Positions 1-10,782 of a stretch of 32,635 nucleotides of DNA are shown piece after piece. The notes under the pieces are model-generated. The model made no database searches and was not told the origin of the DNA. It was given only the letters and a program-made list of their open reading frames with translations. A program made the position numbers and the translations under genes. This DNA is from Phormidium sp. FACHB-1136 (GTDB taxonomy: Bacteria > Cyanobacteriota > Cyanobacteriia > Phormidesmidales > Phormidesmidaceae). The stretch's first letter is position 1. Each line of letters opens with the position of its first letter. The stretch lies in the NCBI RefSeq assembly GCF_014697375.1, contig NZ_JACJRS010000062.1, positions 1 through 32,635 on the forward strand, written 5' to 3'.

Positions 1-2
1 AA

Positions 3-74
3 GGCATTCCGTTCAAGGATGGATACCGGATGGATGACAACCCCGATGTGACCCAGATGCAGGACGCCGCCTAG
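3..74 (+). CDS. C-terminal end of an unknown protein (partial)
   Basis: An open frame enters from the left edge and ends at TAG (72-74), giving 23 residues that finish in DVTQMQDAA. The composition looks protein-like, and the frame points toward the leader-distal end of the CRISPR array. With so little sequence no family can be named, and it could be a chance open frame. Positions 75-134, between this stop and the first repeat, are AT-rich and hold nothing I recognise. Confidence 0.3.
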   Translation, partial: GIPFKDGYRMDDNPDVTQMQDAA

Positions 75-134
75 ATCCTAGCCATACACCAGATTTGACA
101 ATATCTCTTCAAAACACGGTTAATCATATGGAGA

Positions 135-3100
135 GTTTCAATCCCTGAGAGGGCTTGGAGTTGGTTGGAACAATTTCGGCGGGCCAGTCTGGACGAAATG
201 CAGTCAGTTTCAATCCCTGAGAGGGCTTGGAGTTGGTTGGAACACCAAGTCTAGACGGGCGATCCAACGAGTCTCTAGTTTCAATCCCTGAGAGGGCTTG
301 GAGTTGGTTGGAACTTGAGAGGCGACCTTCTGAGATAGGTTTATGCCGTGTTTCAATCCCTGAGAGGGCTTGGAGTTGGTTGGAACGCTGCATTACTTCA
401 CCTCCAACGCAGGGACGACAGTTTCAATCCCTGAGAGGGCTTGGAGTTGGTTGGAACGCGCCCCCCAACCCAGACCCCAAGGGGATGTAGTAGTTTCAAT
501 CCCTGAGAGGGCTTGGAGTTGGTTGGAACACAGCTTGAGTACCCGTTCTGCTTCCGAGTGAGTAGGTTTCAATCCCTGAGAGGGCTTGGAGTTGGTTGGA
601 ACACCTGGTGTGCAGGTGTTTTACAAAATAACAACCCGTTTCAATCCCTGAGAGGGCTTGGAGTTGGTTGGAACCATACCGCTTTGACGTAATCCAGGCC
701 ATTACTGGGGTTTCAATCCCTGAGAGGGCTTGGAGTTGGTTGGAACTATTGAAAGCGCTTGCTATCCACACAGATAGACCCGTTTCAATCCCTGAGAGGG
801 CTTGGAGTTGGTTGGAACGTGGGCTGGCTCGGTTTTTGCGGTCGATGCGCCCGTTTCAATCCCTGAGAGGGCTTGGAGTTGGTTGGAACTGTCCCAGGGT
901 CTATCAATTTTGGTTTTTCTGTAGGTTTCAATCCCTGAGAGGGCTTGGAGTTGGTTGGAACGGATACCCGTCAAGCCATGCCCAAAAGAAAGCTCAAGTT
1001 TCAATCCCTGAGAGGGCTTGGAGTTGGTTGGAACGGTGGATGGAGGGGCTAGAACTGGTGTAGACAAAGTGTTTCAATCCCTGAGAGGGCTTGGAGTTGG
1101 TTGGAACCGCTTGCGCAATCACCGCCAACATCGAAGCCCACTGTTTCAATCCCTGAGAGGGCTTGGAGTTGGTTGGAACCCACTGACGGTCTAGGGCATC
1201 CATCGACCGCACCAGTTTCAATCCCTGAGAGGGCTTGGAGTTGGTTGGAACTCTACAGACTTATCGTAAATCCTCACCATCTTGTCTGTTTCAATCCCTG
1301 AGAGGGCTTGGAGTTGGTTGGAACTGTAGTCGCGTTAAAAATGGCTCAGGCGTGATTTGGTTTCAATCCCTGAGAGGGCTTGGAGTTGGTTGGAACCAGT
1401 CAAAGGAAATTTCTAGCCCAAGTTGGGAATTTGTTTCAATCCCTGAGAGGGCTTGGAGTTGGTTGGAACGTCCTGGACACCCTGAGCCGGATTCGGGACG
1501 CCGCTGTTTCAATCCCTGAGAGGGCTTGGAGTTGGTTGGAACAAGTTCCCCTCTCAGCAGTTGGCCCAGCTCTATCTAGTTTCAATCCCTGAGAGGGCTT
1601 GGAGTTGGTTGGAACGTGAAGACCGGATCACCGTGATCAGAACTCTCTACGTTTCAATCCCTGAGAGGGCTTGGAGTTGGTTGGAACGTCGCAGGAAATT
1701 TCTAGGGCAGGCTGGGAATCTGTTTCAATCCCTGAGAGGGCTTGGAGTTGGTTGGAACGATTATCCCAATAGCAGCGACAACCACGTTGCGACGTTTCAA
1801 TCCCTGAGAGGGCTTGGAGTTGGTTGGAACCCCACTCCCCCTCCTGTCGCAGTATCGAGCGAGGGGTTTCAATCCCTGAGAGGGCTTGGAGTTGGTTGGA
1901 ACCGAACGAAGTCAGAACGCTTTTTGTCTCCGGGATGTTTCAATCCCTGAGAGGGCTTGGAGTTGGTTGGAACGGAGAGATGCAATGCTTATTGCAATGC
2001 ACACTCATTGTTTCAATCCCTGAGAGGGCTTGGAGTTGGTTGGAACCCCACCTTGAAGAGCAGCCATTCAGCCGTTCTTTCGTTTCAATCCCTGAGAGGG
2101 CTTGGAGTTGGTTGGAACGCCCATTTTCATCTTGCGGTCGAAGCGCACCTCAAGTTTCAATCCCTGAGAGGGCTTGGAGTTGGTTGGAACTCCAGGATGG
2201 CTTTAGGCACCTTGGCGTCCTTCGTGTTTCAATCCCTGAGAGGGCTTGGAGTTGGTTGGAACGCCCGTGCTGGCCAGTGGGTTTGATCATGTGCCCGTTT
2301 CAATCCCTGAGAGGGCTTGGAGTTGGTTGGAACAACGGCCCGTCAAATCCTGGAAGAAGGGCATATTGTTTCAATCCCTGAGAGGGCTTGGAGTTGGTTG
2401 GAACAGAGTGCTTTTGCCGCTCCCTTGCGGCCCATAAATCGTTTCAATCCCTGAGAGGGCTTGGAGTTGGTTGGAACCCCCTACCCCCTCCTGTCGCAGT
2501 ATCGGAGAGAGAGGTTTCAATCCCTGAGAGGGCTTGGAGTTGGTTGGAACTTGGTTTTTCCGTCGAACCCTCACCAGGAAGCCAGTTTCAATCCCTGAGA
2601 GGGCTTGGAGTTGGTTGGAACTGCGGGGTGCGACTCGGATAAGTGTATGATGCCTGGTTTCAATCCCTGAGAGGGCTTGGAGTTGGTTGGAACGAAATTC
2701 GCAACCTCATCGCACCCTTGGCCAAAGGTTTCAATCCCTGAGAGGGCTTGGAGTTGGTTGGAACCTTTGATGGCCAATTTACCCAGAGCGGCGATACCGT
2801 TTCAATCCCTGAGAGGGCTTGGAGTTGGTTGGAACCCCTGGCCCCTACGAAGTACCACGCGATGTTTTTGTTTCAATCCCTGAGAGGGCTTGGAGTTGGT
2901 TGGAACCCCTTGTAGCGCTTGTAGGGAATCCGACTGGGGACGTTTCAATCCCTGAGAGGGCTTGGAGTTGGTTGGAACTGAGGGGATTTCCTCATCCTCA
3001 TCTCCTGGGCCAGTTTCAATCCCTGAGAGGGCTTGGAGTTGGTTGGAACCGCAAGCCCGTCCGGGTGCAGAACACTGGGGGGTTGTTTCAATCCCTGAGA

Positions 3101-6100
3101 GGGCTTGGAGTTGGTTGGAACAGTTATTGGTGGTTTTGGGGCCGGACAAGATAAACGTTTCAATCCCTGAGAGGGCTTGGAGTTGGTTGGAACAAAGCGG
3201 GCACCCGTGGGCACTGTGGAAAATTCCGTTTCAATCCCTGAGAGGGCTTGGAGTTGGTTGGAACCAGCTACCGAAGACGATCCACCCAGACGCAACAAGT
3301 TTCAATCCCTGAGAGGGCTTGGAGTTGGTTGGAACGGCCCCCCAGAATGAACCACCACCCCCACCCCCAGTTTCAATCCCTGAGAGGGCTTGGAGTTGGT
3401 TGGAACGAGAGATGCAATGCTTATTGCAATGCACATTCATTGTTTCAATCCCTGAGAGGGCTTGGAGTTGGTTGGAACGCCGGGGCTGGTTTGTGGTCGC
3501 TGTTGGATGCGGCCGTTTCAATCCCTGAGAGGGCTTGGAGTTGGTTGGAACGGCCGTGATCGCCGTCGGGCGCATCGACCGCAAAGTTTCAATCCCTGAG
3601 AGGGCTTGGAGTTGGTTGGAACCACGGCGGAGCCTACGCCAGCACCCGCACCAACAGCGTTTCAATCCCTGAGAGGGCTTGGAGTTGGTTGGAACTAGAT
3701 AGGCTCCCATCCCCTATCTGACTTTTTCCGTTTCAATCCCTGAGAGGGCTTGGAGTTGGTTGGAACCGCTGGGATATGGGATATGGGACAAATGGTTTAA
3801 AGTTTCAATCCCTGAGAGGGCTTGGAGTTGGTTGGAACTAGAGCTGCTACAGCCTGCCATTGCTGGCCAGATTGTTTCAATCCCTGAGAGGGCTTGGAGT
3901 TGGTTGGAACATCTTGGCCCCAATTCCAACCAGGCCAAAGGTTAGGTTTCAATCCCTGAGAGGGCTTGGAGTTGGTTGGAACCCACTATCGAGTGTTTTA
4001 CCAGGGCCAGTTGCCCGTTTCAATCCCTGAGAGGGCTTGGAGTTGGTTGGAACCAAACAACACGCTCAAAAGGTATTGCAAATACTAGTTTCAATCCCTG
4101 AGAGGGCTTGGAGTTGGTTGGAACGTTCTGGGCCACCGTCGCGCAGTTGGTAGCGGTGCCGTTTCAATCCCTGAGAGGGCTTGGAGTTGGTTGGAACTCA
4201 ACGCCGGGATCGGGGTGGTGGCAAACGTGGTGGTTTCAATCCCTGAGAGGGCTTGGAGTTGGTTGGAACCCGAGTTTCAACGCCTAGAGGCCGAGGCTAA
4301 GCGTTTCAATCCCTGAGAGGGCTTGGAGTTGGTTGGAACGCGGCGGTGCCACCATCCACAGCGGCACCAGTAGCCACGTTTCAATCCCTGAGAGGGCTTG
4401 GAGTTGGTTGGAACAAGGCACGGGCGACGGCGGCGATCAGTGTCTTACGGTTTCAATCCCTGAGAGGGCTTGGAGTTGGTTGGAACGTTTCTGCCCTGGT
4501 GCCACGGTACTCGCCCCAATCAGTTTCAATCCCTGAGAGGGCTTGGAGTTGGTTGGAACTGCTCTCCAGGTCGGTGATCGTCCAGCGGTCAGAGGCAGTT
4601 TCAATCCCTGAGAGGGCTTGGAGTTGGTTGGAACATCTACAACTAGCAACAACCAGCAACAATACATAAGTTTCAATCCCTGAGAGGGCTTGGAGTTGGT
4701 TGGAACCGCTCTACCCTGAGTGGGCAACGGCCTGGGACTTGAACGTTTCAATCCCTGAGAGGGCTTGGAGTTGGTTGGAACCTAGAGATGCCCAACGAGG
4801 GCCGCGCCGAATGGAAGTTTCAATCCCTGAGAGGGCTTGGAGTTGGTTGGAACAGAGTTGTGGGGGTGGCGCAAAATAGCCAAGCTGGTTTCAATCCCTG
4901 AGAGGGCTTGGAGTTGGTTGGAACGGGTTGAGGGTAAGCGCTGCTTTGATTGGGAAACCGGTTTCAATCCCTGAGAGGGCTTGGAGTTGGTTGGAACTTG
5001 GAGGTGAATCAAATGAGTTCGATCATTAAAATTGTTTCAATCCCTGAGAGGGCTTGGAGTTGGTTGGAACTAAGCGCCCTGAGAATTTGATTGTGATGTA
5101 TGCCGTTTCAATCCCTGAGAGGGCTTGGAGTTGGTTGGAACCGGACATTTCCCGCAAGGTTAAGCGGATTCTAGAAGTTTCAATCCCTGAGAGGGCTTGG
5201 AGTTGGTTGGAACTCGCCCGAATGAGCTTGTCATTGTTGTAGCCGATGTTTCAATCCCTGAGAGGGCTTGGAGTTGGTTGGAACAAGTACTTAGTCAGGT
5301 TACTATCCAGGTTGATGCGTTTCAATCCCTGAGAGGGCTTGGAGTTGGTTGGAACGGCCTTTGACCTCGGTAGCAATGCAGGCGGGCCGCTGTTTCAATC
5401 CCTGAGAGGGCTTGGAGTTGGTTGGAACCGTCCCCGTAGCCCAGCCCCGGCAGCGCCATGCCGTTTCAATCCCTGAGAGGGCTTGGAGTTGGTTGGAACA
5501 TATGGCGAATACTTTCCTGTAGGCTTGAGGAAAACTGTTTCAATCCCTGAGAGGGCTTGGAGTTGGTTGGAACCCTCCCCACGGCATAGCCCCGTTCAGT
5601 TTCCCAATCAAGTTTCAATCCCTGAGAGGGCTTGGAGTTGGTTGGAACCCTGTGCGGTTGCATTTGTACTCTGGCTCGAACCGTGGTTTCAATCCCTGAG
5701 AGGGCTTGGAGTTGGTTGGAACGACCCAACCCAACCCCTCACCGCTACGGTTTATCTGTTTCAATCCCTGAGAGGGCTTGGAGTTGGTTGGAACCAACTT
5801 ATGGCGGGCGATCTTGCCTTCTAGCCTTGTTTCAATCCCTGAGAGGGCTTGGAGTTGGTTGGAACCATGACCCTACCCCCAACCCTGTACTATTTGGCAG
5901 TTTCAATCCCTGAGAGGGCTTGGAGTTGGTTGGAACCAGCATCAAGGAACTAGTCAAGGGTACAGCAATTGTTTCAATCCCTGAGAGGGCTTGGAGTTGG
6001 TTGGAACAGGCGTTAGCCACAAGTCGCCATGGCCATAGCGGTGTTTCAATCCCTGAGAGGGCTTGGAGTTGGTTGGAACAGGGGCGCGAATCATGGCCTA

Positions 6101-8470
6101 CTATGCACGGCTCCGTTTCAATCCCTGAGAGGGCTTGGAGTTGGTTGGAACGGTTGGTTCGCCAGGGCTTAGGGCGGCAAGGACAGTTTCAATCCCTGAG
6201 AGGGCTTGGAGTTGGTTGGAACCAGAGTTGTGCTTGTTCCATTCGTTTGCATGGTTTGTTTCAATCCCTGAGAGGGCTTGGAGTTGGTTGGAACTATTTC
6301 AACAATCCCCACCGAATCGATCCCAGCAGAGTTTCAATCCCTGAGAGGGCTTGGAGTTGGTTGGAACGTACGTCCTTTTGAGTTTACCCCGTGCCGACCG
6401 TCGTTTCAATCCCTGAGAGGGCTTGGAGTTGGTTGGAACCAAGCTTTAGCCCCGCAGGTAAAGCCCTGCACTTTGTTTCAATCCCTGAGAGGGCTTGGAG
6501 TTGGTTGGAACCTAGGGACTCCCTCACCAATGCCCTAGAGTCGGCCTGTTTCAATCCCTGAGAGGGCTTGGAGTTGGTTGGAACCTAACTGCCTGCCCAC
6601 CGAGCCAGACCATATTCCCGTTTCAATCCCTGAGAGGGCTTGGAGTTGGTTGGAACCCTAGGGCTGAATGTAGTGAGGTGCAAAGAGAAGGTTTCAATCC
6701 CTGAGAGGGCTTGGAGTTGGTTGGAACATCGATGCCCCTCGACGATAGTAGGCGGGGAAATTGTTTCAATCCCTGAGAGGGCTTGGAGTTGGTTGGAACT
6801 GAAAGCAAGGTTTCGGTTTAGGTCGTCAATGCCCGTTTCAATCCCTGAGAGGGCTTGGAGTTGGTTGGAACTCAGGGCGTGTGGAAGTGCCCCACCGTGG
6901 AAAAGGTTTCAATCCCTGAGAGGGCTTGGAGTTGGTTGGAACGTGTGATGCCTCAGAAGCAAGCGTGATGCTGCAAGCGTTTCAATCCCTGAGAGGGCTT
7001 GGAGTTGGTTGGAACGGTTACGACCAATTCCGTTGTTGAAGTTTCTGGCGCGTTTCAATCCCTGAGAGGGCTTGGAGTTGGTTGGAACAGGTCATTGGCG
7101 TTTACAAAATTAATCTGATTCTGGTTTCAATCCCTGAGAGGGCTTGGAGTTGGTTGGAACGATAGCGTTAGGTCTGAGGCCGGATGCCGCCCCAAGTTTC
7201 AATCCCTGAGAGGGCTTGGAGTTGGTTGGAACAACAATCCTGGGTGGATCGGCGTACTGAAGGGTGCCGTTTCAATCCCTGAGAGGGCTTGGAGTTGGTT
7301 GGAACCTCATCCAGTCTGGTTAGGGCGGTGGCTAGAGCCTCGCTGTTTCAATCCCTGAGAGGGCTTGGAGTTGGTTGGAACCCCCAGCACTCGAAGTCGC
7401 CCATTCGGGTATCGGTGTTTCAATCCCTGAGAGGGCTTGGAGTTGGTTGGAACCTCCAGGCGCTGGCCCCGGCCATTGAAACAGTGGTGTTTCAATCCCT
7501 GAGAGGGCTTGGAGTTGGTTGGAACCAGGTTGCAGGGGTAAGCGGTGGCCGTTGTACTCGTTTCAATCCCTGAGAGGGCTTGGAGTTGGTTGGAACTAGC
7601 GAAACGGCCTATTTTAGTTTCTGTTAGCTAAGTTTCAATCCCTGAGAGGGCTTGGAGTTGGTTGGAACCTCAGCAGGCGGTTTGGGCTAATGATTGTGCC
7701 CTAGTTTCAATCCCTGAGAGGGCTTGGAGTTGGTTGGAACCCTTGCACATTGGTCAGGGCCGACCGTGGGACATCGTGTTTCAATCCCTGAGAGGGCTTG
7801 GAGTTGGTTGGAACTTGAGAAGTGGATCGGAGGTATCGGCGCTCGATACGTTTCAATCCCTGAGAGGGCTTGGAGTTGGTTGGAACTTACGCCCTGGCTG
7901 ATTCCTGGCCCTGCCCTTAGCACCAAGTTTCAATCCCTGAGAGGGCTTGGAGTTGGTTGGAACGGCCAGATCGTACAGAACGGCGTCGATCCCTTGCTGG
8001 TGGTTTCAATCCCTGAGAGGGCTTGGAGTTGGTTGGAACGATCAATTTACGTTGTTTGATTCGGATCACGTCCGTTTCAATCCCTGAGAGGGCTTGGAGT
8101 TGGTTGGAACCTGTGTCAACTAGAATTTAGTTTTAATTCAGGCTTGTTTCAATCCCTGAGAGGGCTTGGAGTTGGTTGGAACATGATTTGAAGGTCATGT
8201 TTCCCCCAGCCGTTTTCGTTTCAATCCCTGAGAGGGCTTGGAGTTGGTTGGAACGCCTTCTGGGGTGCTCTGAGCCACCATCCACCGCCGTTTCAATCCC
8301 TGAGAGGGCTTGGAGTTGGTTGGAACAACAAGATTGGCTCAACCAATACCACGGTGAACCTGTTTCAATCCCTGAGAGGGCTTGGAGTTGGTTGGAACCT
8401 GCCCAGCGGCGAACCGATCATGTCCATGCTCCTGTTTCAATCCCTGAGAGGGCTTGGAGTTGGTTGGAAC
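135..8470 (-). CRISPR. Type I-D CRISPR array, 116 repeats / 115 spacers
   Basis: A 37-bp repeat that starts GTTTCAATCCCTGAGAGGGC and ends TTGGAGTTGGTTGGAAC on the + strand recurs 116 times by my count, with a mean period of 72.2 bp and spacers of about 34-38 bp. I saw no repeat variant, even at the leader-distal left end. On the minus strand the repeat ends in ATTGAAAC, the usual 8-nt crRNA 5' handle, and contains a CCCT/AGGG stem, so crRNAs are read leftward, the same way as the cas genes. The leader and newest spacers are therefore at the right end, beside cas2. Pairs of related spacers share the right-hand (PAM-proximal) end, which supports this orientation. Open frames inside the array (SIPERAWSWLE-type translations) are repeat artefacts. 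Confidence 0.99.
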
Positions 8471-8725
8471 GGCGGGCCTCTGAAAGCCTTATGATATTTA
8501 GCTTTCAAGGTTCCGTTGCGCGAACCCCTCCATCGTAGCATTACCACCGCCAAAAGTGGAGAACCGCCCCACAGGCATAGCGCTCCAAAAGCTTGTCGAT
8601 AAAGGGATTGAGCCATTGCGCGGATCTGAAAAAGGATAGAAATCGTCCAACTCGGCTGATAGAGAGCGTTTTGGAGAACCGTTGAGACCTCCCCGATCAA
8701 ACACCCACCCCCTCGCGGCAGCCCA
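8471..8725 (-). promoter_or_regulatory. CRISPR leader
   Basis: This 255-bp non-coding stretch lies between the cas2 stop and the leader-proximal repeat, where the array promoter and the spacer-integration signals should be. Eleven bases from the last repeat there is a perfect 7-bp inverted repeat, TGAAAGC (8481-8487) and GCTTTCA (8501-8507), around an AT-rich 13-nt centre. Read on the minus strand, that centre gives TAAATAT/TATCAT, possible -10 elements. No convincing -35 was found. Short open frames here have no recognisable content. Confidence 0.7.
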
Positions 8726-8998
8726 TCAGGCAAAAAACACCGTCTCATCCCGCACCTCCTCCCCACCAATGCGCTCCACCTTTTGCTGACAGCACTCACA
8801 GAGAAAATAAAACCGAATGCTATCGGTCTCAGGCTTAATCAGCTTATTCAGGCGATTTCGCAGCTTAGTATATTGTGTCGCCGTTAGGCTGCATTCAAAC
8901 ACACTAAACTGCATCCATTGGCCATAGGAAGAAAGGATTTTATGGATTTTTGTGCGACGTTTATCTTCAGAAATATCGTAGGTAATGACGACGTGCAT
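8726..8998 (-). CDS. cas2: Cas2, adaptation endonuclease-fold protein
   Basis: The 90-aa product has normal Cas2 length and a ferredoxin-like start (MHVVITYDISEDKRR) with the conserved acidic residue at Asp8. The GQWMQFSVFEC segment is the typical second strand, and the C-terminus carries the cyanobacterial CECCQQKVERIG motif. Cas2 dimers bridge two Cas1 dimers in the spacer-integration complex. It is the last gene of the cas operon, 65 bp after cas1, and directly faces the leader. No clear Shine-Dalgarno sequence precedes the ATG. The upstream gap holds a C-rich tandem repeat. Confidence 0.97.
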   Translation of the reverse strand: MHVVITYDISEDKRRTKIHKILSSYGQWMQFSVFECSLTATQYTKLRNRLNKLIKPETDSIRFYFLCECCQQKVERIGGEEVRDETVFFA

Positions 8999-9002
8999 AG
9001 AA

Positions 9003-9036
9003 TTAGGGCATAGGGGGCAGGGGAGAGGGGACAGGG
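9003..9036. repeat. G-rich degenerate short tandem repeat between cas1 and cas2
   Basis: On the + strand the stretch reads as degenerate GGGGNAN-type heptamers (for example GGGGCAGGGGAGAGGGGACA). This resembles the short tandemly repeated sequences of cyanobacteria. It occupies most of the cas1-cas2 gap, and a related repeat is embedded in cas6. Confidence 0.6.
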
Positions 9037-9063
9037 GTTTCTATTCTCCGTTACTTACGCTGA

Positions 9064-10065
9064 CTACTTCAAAATCAGTGGCGGATACTGGTCAGTTTCC
9101 GTCATCAGATATTTTGCTAACAAACGAGCCTGAATTTCAAACGCCTCCTGGTAAGTACATTGACGACCCAAAACAGGATGCTTAAACTTAGACTGTTTCT
9201 TTTGTTCATAGAGCCTGAGAAACTTGCGGCGACCGTCATCCGTTAGCGAAACCGCATGGCTGAGCGGTTCACTCGAAAAATCATCGGGAGTCAGGGCTTT
9301 TCGATTAATCGCCGAAAGCACCATAGCATCCACCACCAAAGGCCGAAACTCCTCCATCAAATCGAGAGCCAAGGAAGGGCGACCATAGCGCTGGGTATGG
9401 AGATAGCCCAGGTAGGGATCAAAACCCACGATATTGATCGCCCCTTGCACATCGTGGGCCAGCAGAGCATAGCCAAAACTGAGCAGCGCATTCACCGGGT
9501 CAGTGGGGGGGCGACGGGTGCGCGTCGTAAAGCTAAAATCGTCATTACGAATCAGGCGGCCAAAGTGACCAAAATAGGCCGCACTTCCCGCCCCCTCCAG
9601 CCCACGCAACGCATCAATCACCGCCGTTTGGTTAATCGGATTAATGGCCTGCTCTAGGCGAGTAATGCCCGCGTCTAGGCCATCAATTCCTTCCCGCTGC
9701 GCCCGCATCAGCATCGTGCGATAGTTCTTTAGTTTGCCGCGAATAAACCCCTGCACCGCGTGAACCGAGCGCTCCGTTTCACCCGCCGCCTGCCACTGGG
9801 CCGACCGCACAAAAATGTTCTTATTTAGCTCAGGTTCTAGCCGTCCCAAAAAACGTCCTGTCCCCGTCATAAAACTAAGGGGGATCTTGCGTTCTAATAA
9901 CTCCATCAAGGCCGCTGGAGACACCGTAGCTCGTCCTAAAACTACTACCCCATCCACCTTAATCAACGGCACATCCAGCAGCGTTTCCTTTTGAGCCCGC
10001 ACTCGCAAACGTTCATCCGTTTTGCCAATAAACGCATCGTCGGTAGAAATGTAAACCGTTCCCAT
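9064..10065 (-). CDS. cas1: Cas1, CRISPR integrase
   Basis: The 333-aa product has full Cas1 length. The catalytic metal-binding residues are visible: Glu157 in GLEGAG, His223 in GYLHTQRYGRPSLALDL, and Glu238/Glu239 in LMEEFRP. With Cas2 it integrates new spacers at the leader-repeat junction. It lies about 100 bp downstream of cas4, a gap containing an 8-bp hairpin, and upstream of cas2, the standard cas4-cas1-cas2 order. The ATG at 10065 lacks an obvious ribosome binding site, but the N-terminus (MGTVYISTDDAFIGK) is typical. Confidence 0.98.
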   Translation of the reverse strand: MGTVYISTDDAFIGKTDERLRVRAQKETLLDVPLIKVDGVVVLGRATVSPAALMELLERKIPLSFMTGTGRFLGRLEPELNKNIFVRSAQWQAAGETERSVHAVQGFIRGKLKNYRTMLMRAQREGIDGLDAGITRLEQAINPINQTAVIDALRGLEGAGSAAYFGHFGRLIRNDDFSFTTRTRRPPTDPVNALLSFGYALLAHDVQGAINIVGFDPYLGYLHTQRYGRPSLALDLMEEFRPLVVDAMVLSAINRKALTPDDFSSEPLSHAVSLTDDGRRKFLRLYEQKKQSKFKHPVLGRQCTYQEAFEIQARLLAKYLMTETDQYPPLILK

Positions 10066-10142
10066 GGTGTTTGGTGGATAAGTGGATAAGTGATACCGAA
10101 TCCAAGGCAGAAAAACTCGATTCCCAGCCCGAAAAGCCCTAG

Positions 10143-10161
10143 GGGTGAGGTCTCCTCACCC
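10143..10161. other. Hairpin between cas4 and cas1
   Basis: GGGTGAGG-TCT-CCTCACCC is a perfect 8-bp inverted repeat with a 3-nt loop, immediately after the cas4 stop codon. On the cas strand it is followed only by scattered T runs (CTTTTCGG, GTTTTTC). Partial attenuation or an mRNA processing site is more likely than a strong terminator. Confidence 0.5.
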
Positions 10162-10165
10162 ACCC

Positions 10166-10753
10166 CTATTCCCGATATCGCCCGACCTTTTCCGCCGCCT
10201 GGGGCAAACATTGGCGATAGAGGCTACAGCCGCGACAGCGTTTCGTATAAATCGGTTTGGGCATAGTTCCGGTTTGAAAGAGCGTTTGGACGGCAGCAAT
10301 GGTTGCCATGGCCTCTGCCCGTAATTCATCGGTGAGCATCACAGGCTGGCGTTGGTGGGATTGGGCATAGTAAACAAAGCCTTGGGGGATCGTTTTTCCG
10401 GTCATCTCTTCCAGGCAAAGGGCTTGGGCACAAACTTGGAGTTCGTCGTTGTCAAATTCGCCCCGGTGGCCGCGTTTGTACTCGATGGGGTAAAGCTGAC
10501 CGTCCGATTCTTCAACCAAATCCGCCTTGCCAATCAGGCCGTAGCGGTCATTTTTCAGCCAAATGGCCCGCACCTGCCAGGTGTCTTCTCGGTGGTTGCT
10601 GCCCAGGGTATGAACCCGATCATGCAAACCCGTCCCTTCTAGGGTGTACTGGTTGTCAGTAAACTCTCCCGCGCAAAACATTCGCCAACAGCGATGGGGA
10701 CAGTAGGAATATTGGTTCAACGCGGCAATGGGGACATAATCAGCATCCATCAT
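10166..10753 (-). CDS. cas4: Cas4, Fe-S exonuclease of spacer acquisition
   Basis: The 195-aa product shows the RecB-like PD-(D/E)XK core: Asp78 in IGKADLVEE, then Glu91-Tyr-Lys93 (PIEYKRGH), and Gln106. The iron-sulfur cysteines are Cys18 (YSYCPHRC) and the C-terminal trio Cys173, Cys176 and Cys182 (RCRGCSLYRQC). Cas4 trims prespacers and selects those with a correct PAM, together with Cas1-Cas2. A strong GAGGAGGG lies 7 nt upstream of the double ATG, so the start is well supported. It follows cas6 by 29 bp. Confidence 0.97.
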   Translation of the reverse strand: MMDADYVPIAALNQYSYCPHRCWRMFCAGEFTDNQYTLEGTGLHDRVHTLGSNHREDTWQVRAIWLKNDRYGLIGKADLVEESDGQLYPIEYKRGHRGEFDNDELQVCAQALCLEEMTGKTIPQGFVYYAQSHQRQPVMLTDELRAEAMATIAAVQTLFQTGTMPKPIYTKRCRGCSLYRQCLPQAAEKVGRYRE

Positions 10754-10782
10754 CGGTAGCCCTCCTCATGATTCATGCCTCT

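Noticed and set aside
4937-5611. 13-bp reverse-complement match between spacers near 4940 and 5598 (TTGATTGGGAAAC)
   Set aside because: A match of this length can be expected by chance among 115 spacers.
124-8538. Many open frames of 60-185 codons on both strands with recurring SIPERAWSWLE, FQSLRGLGVGWN or SNQLQALSGIET
   Set aside because: They are translations of the CRISPR repeat; the unit is not a multiple of three throughout, and no frame has a ribosome site or family similarity.
8437-8799. Open frame of 120 codons across the leader and last repeat
   Set aside because: It begins in the CRISPR repeat region, overlaps cas2, and has no recognisable domain. The piece GGGNATMEGFAQRNLES in the other frame (8498-8704) looks slightly protein-like but is too short to support a gene.
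10143-10161. Hairpin after cas4 as a strong Rho-independent terminator
   Set aside because: No adequate T tract follows on the cas strand, and cas1-cas2 downstream appear to belong to the same operon.
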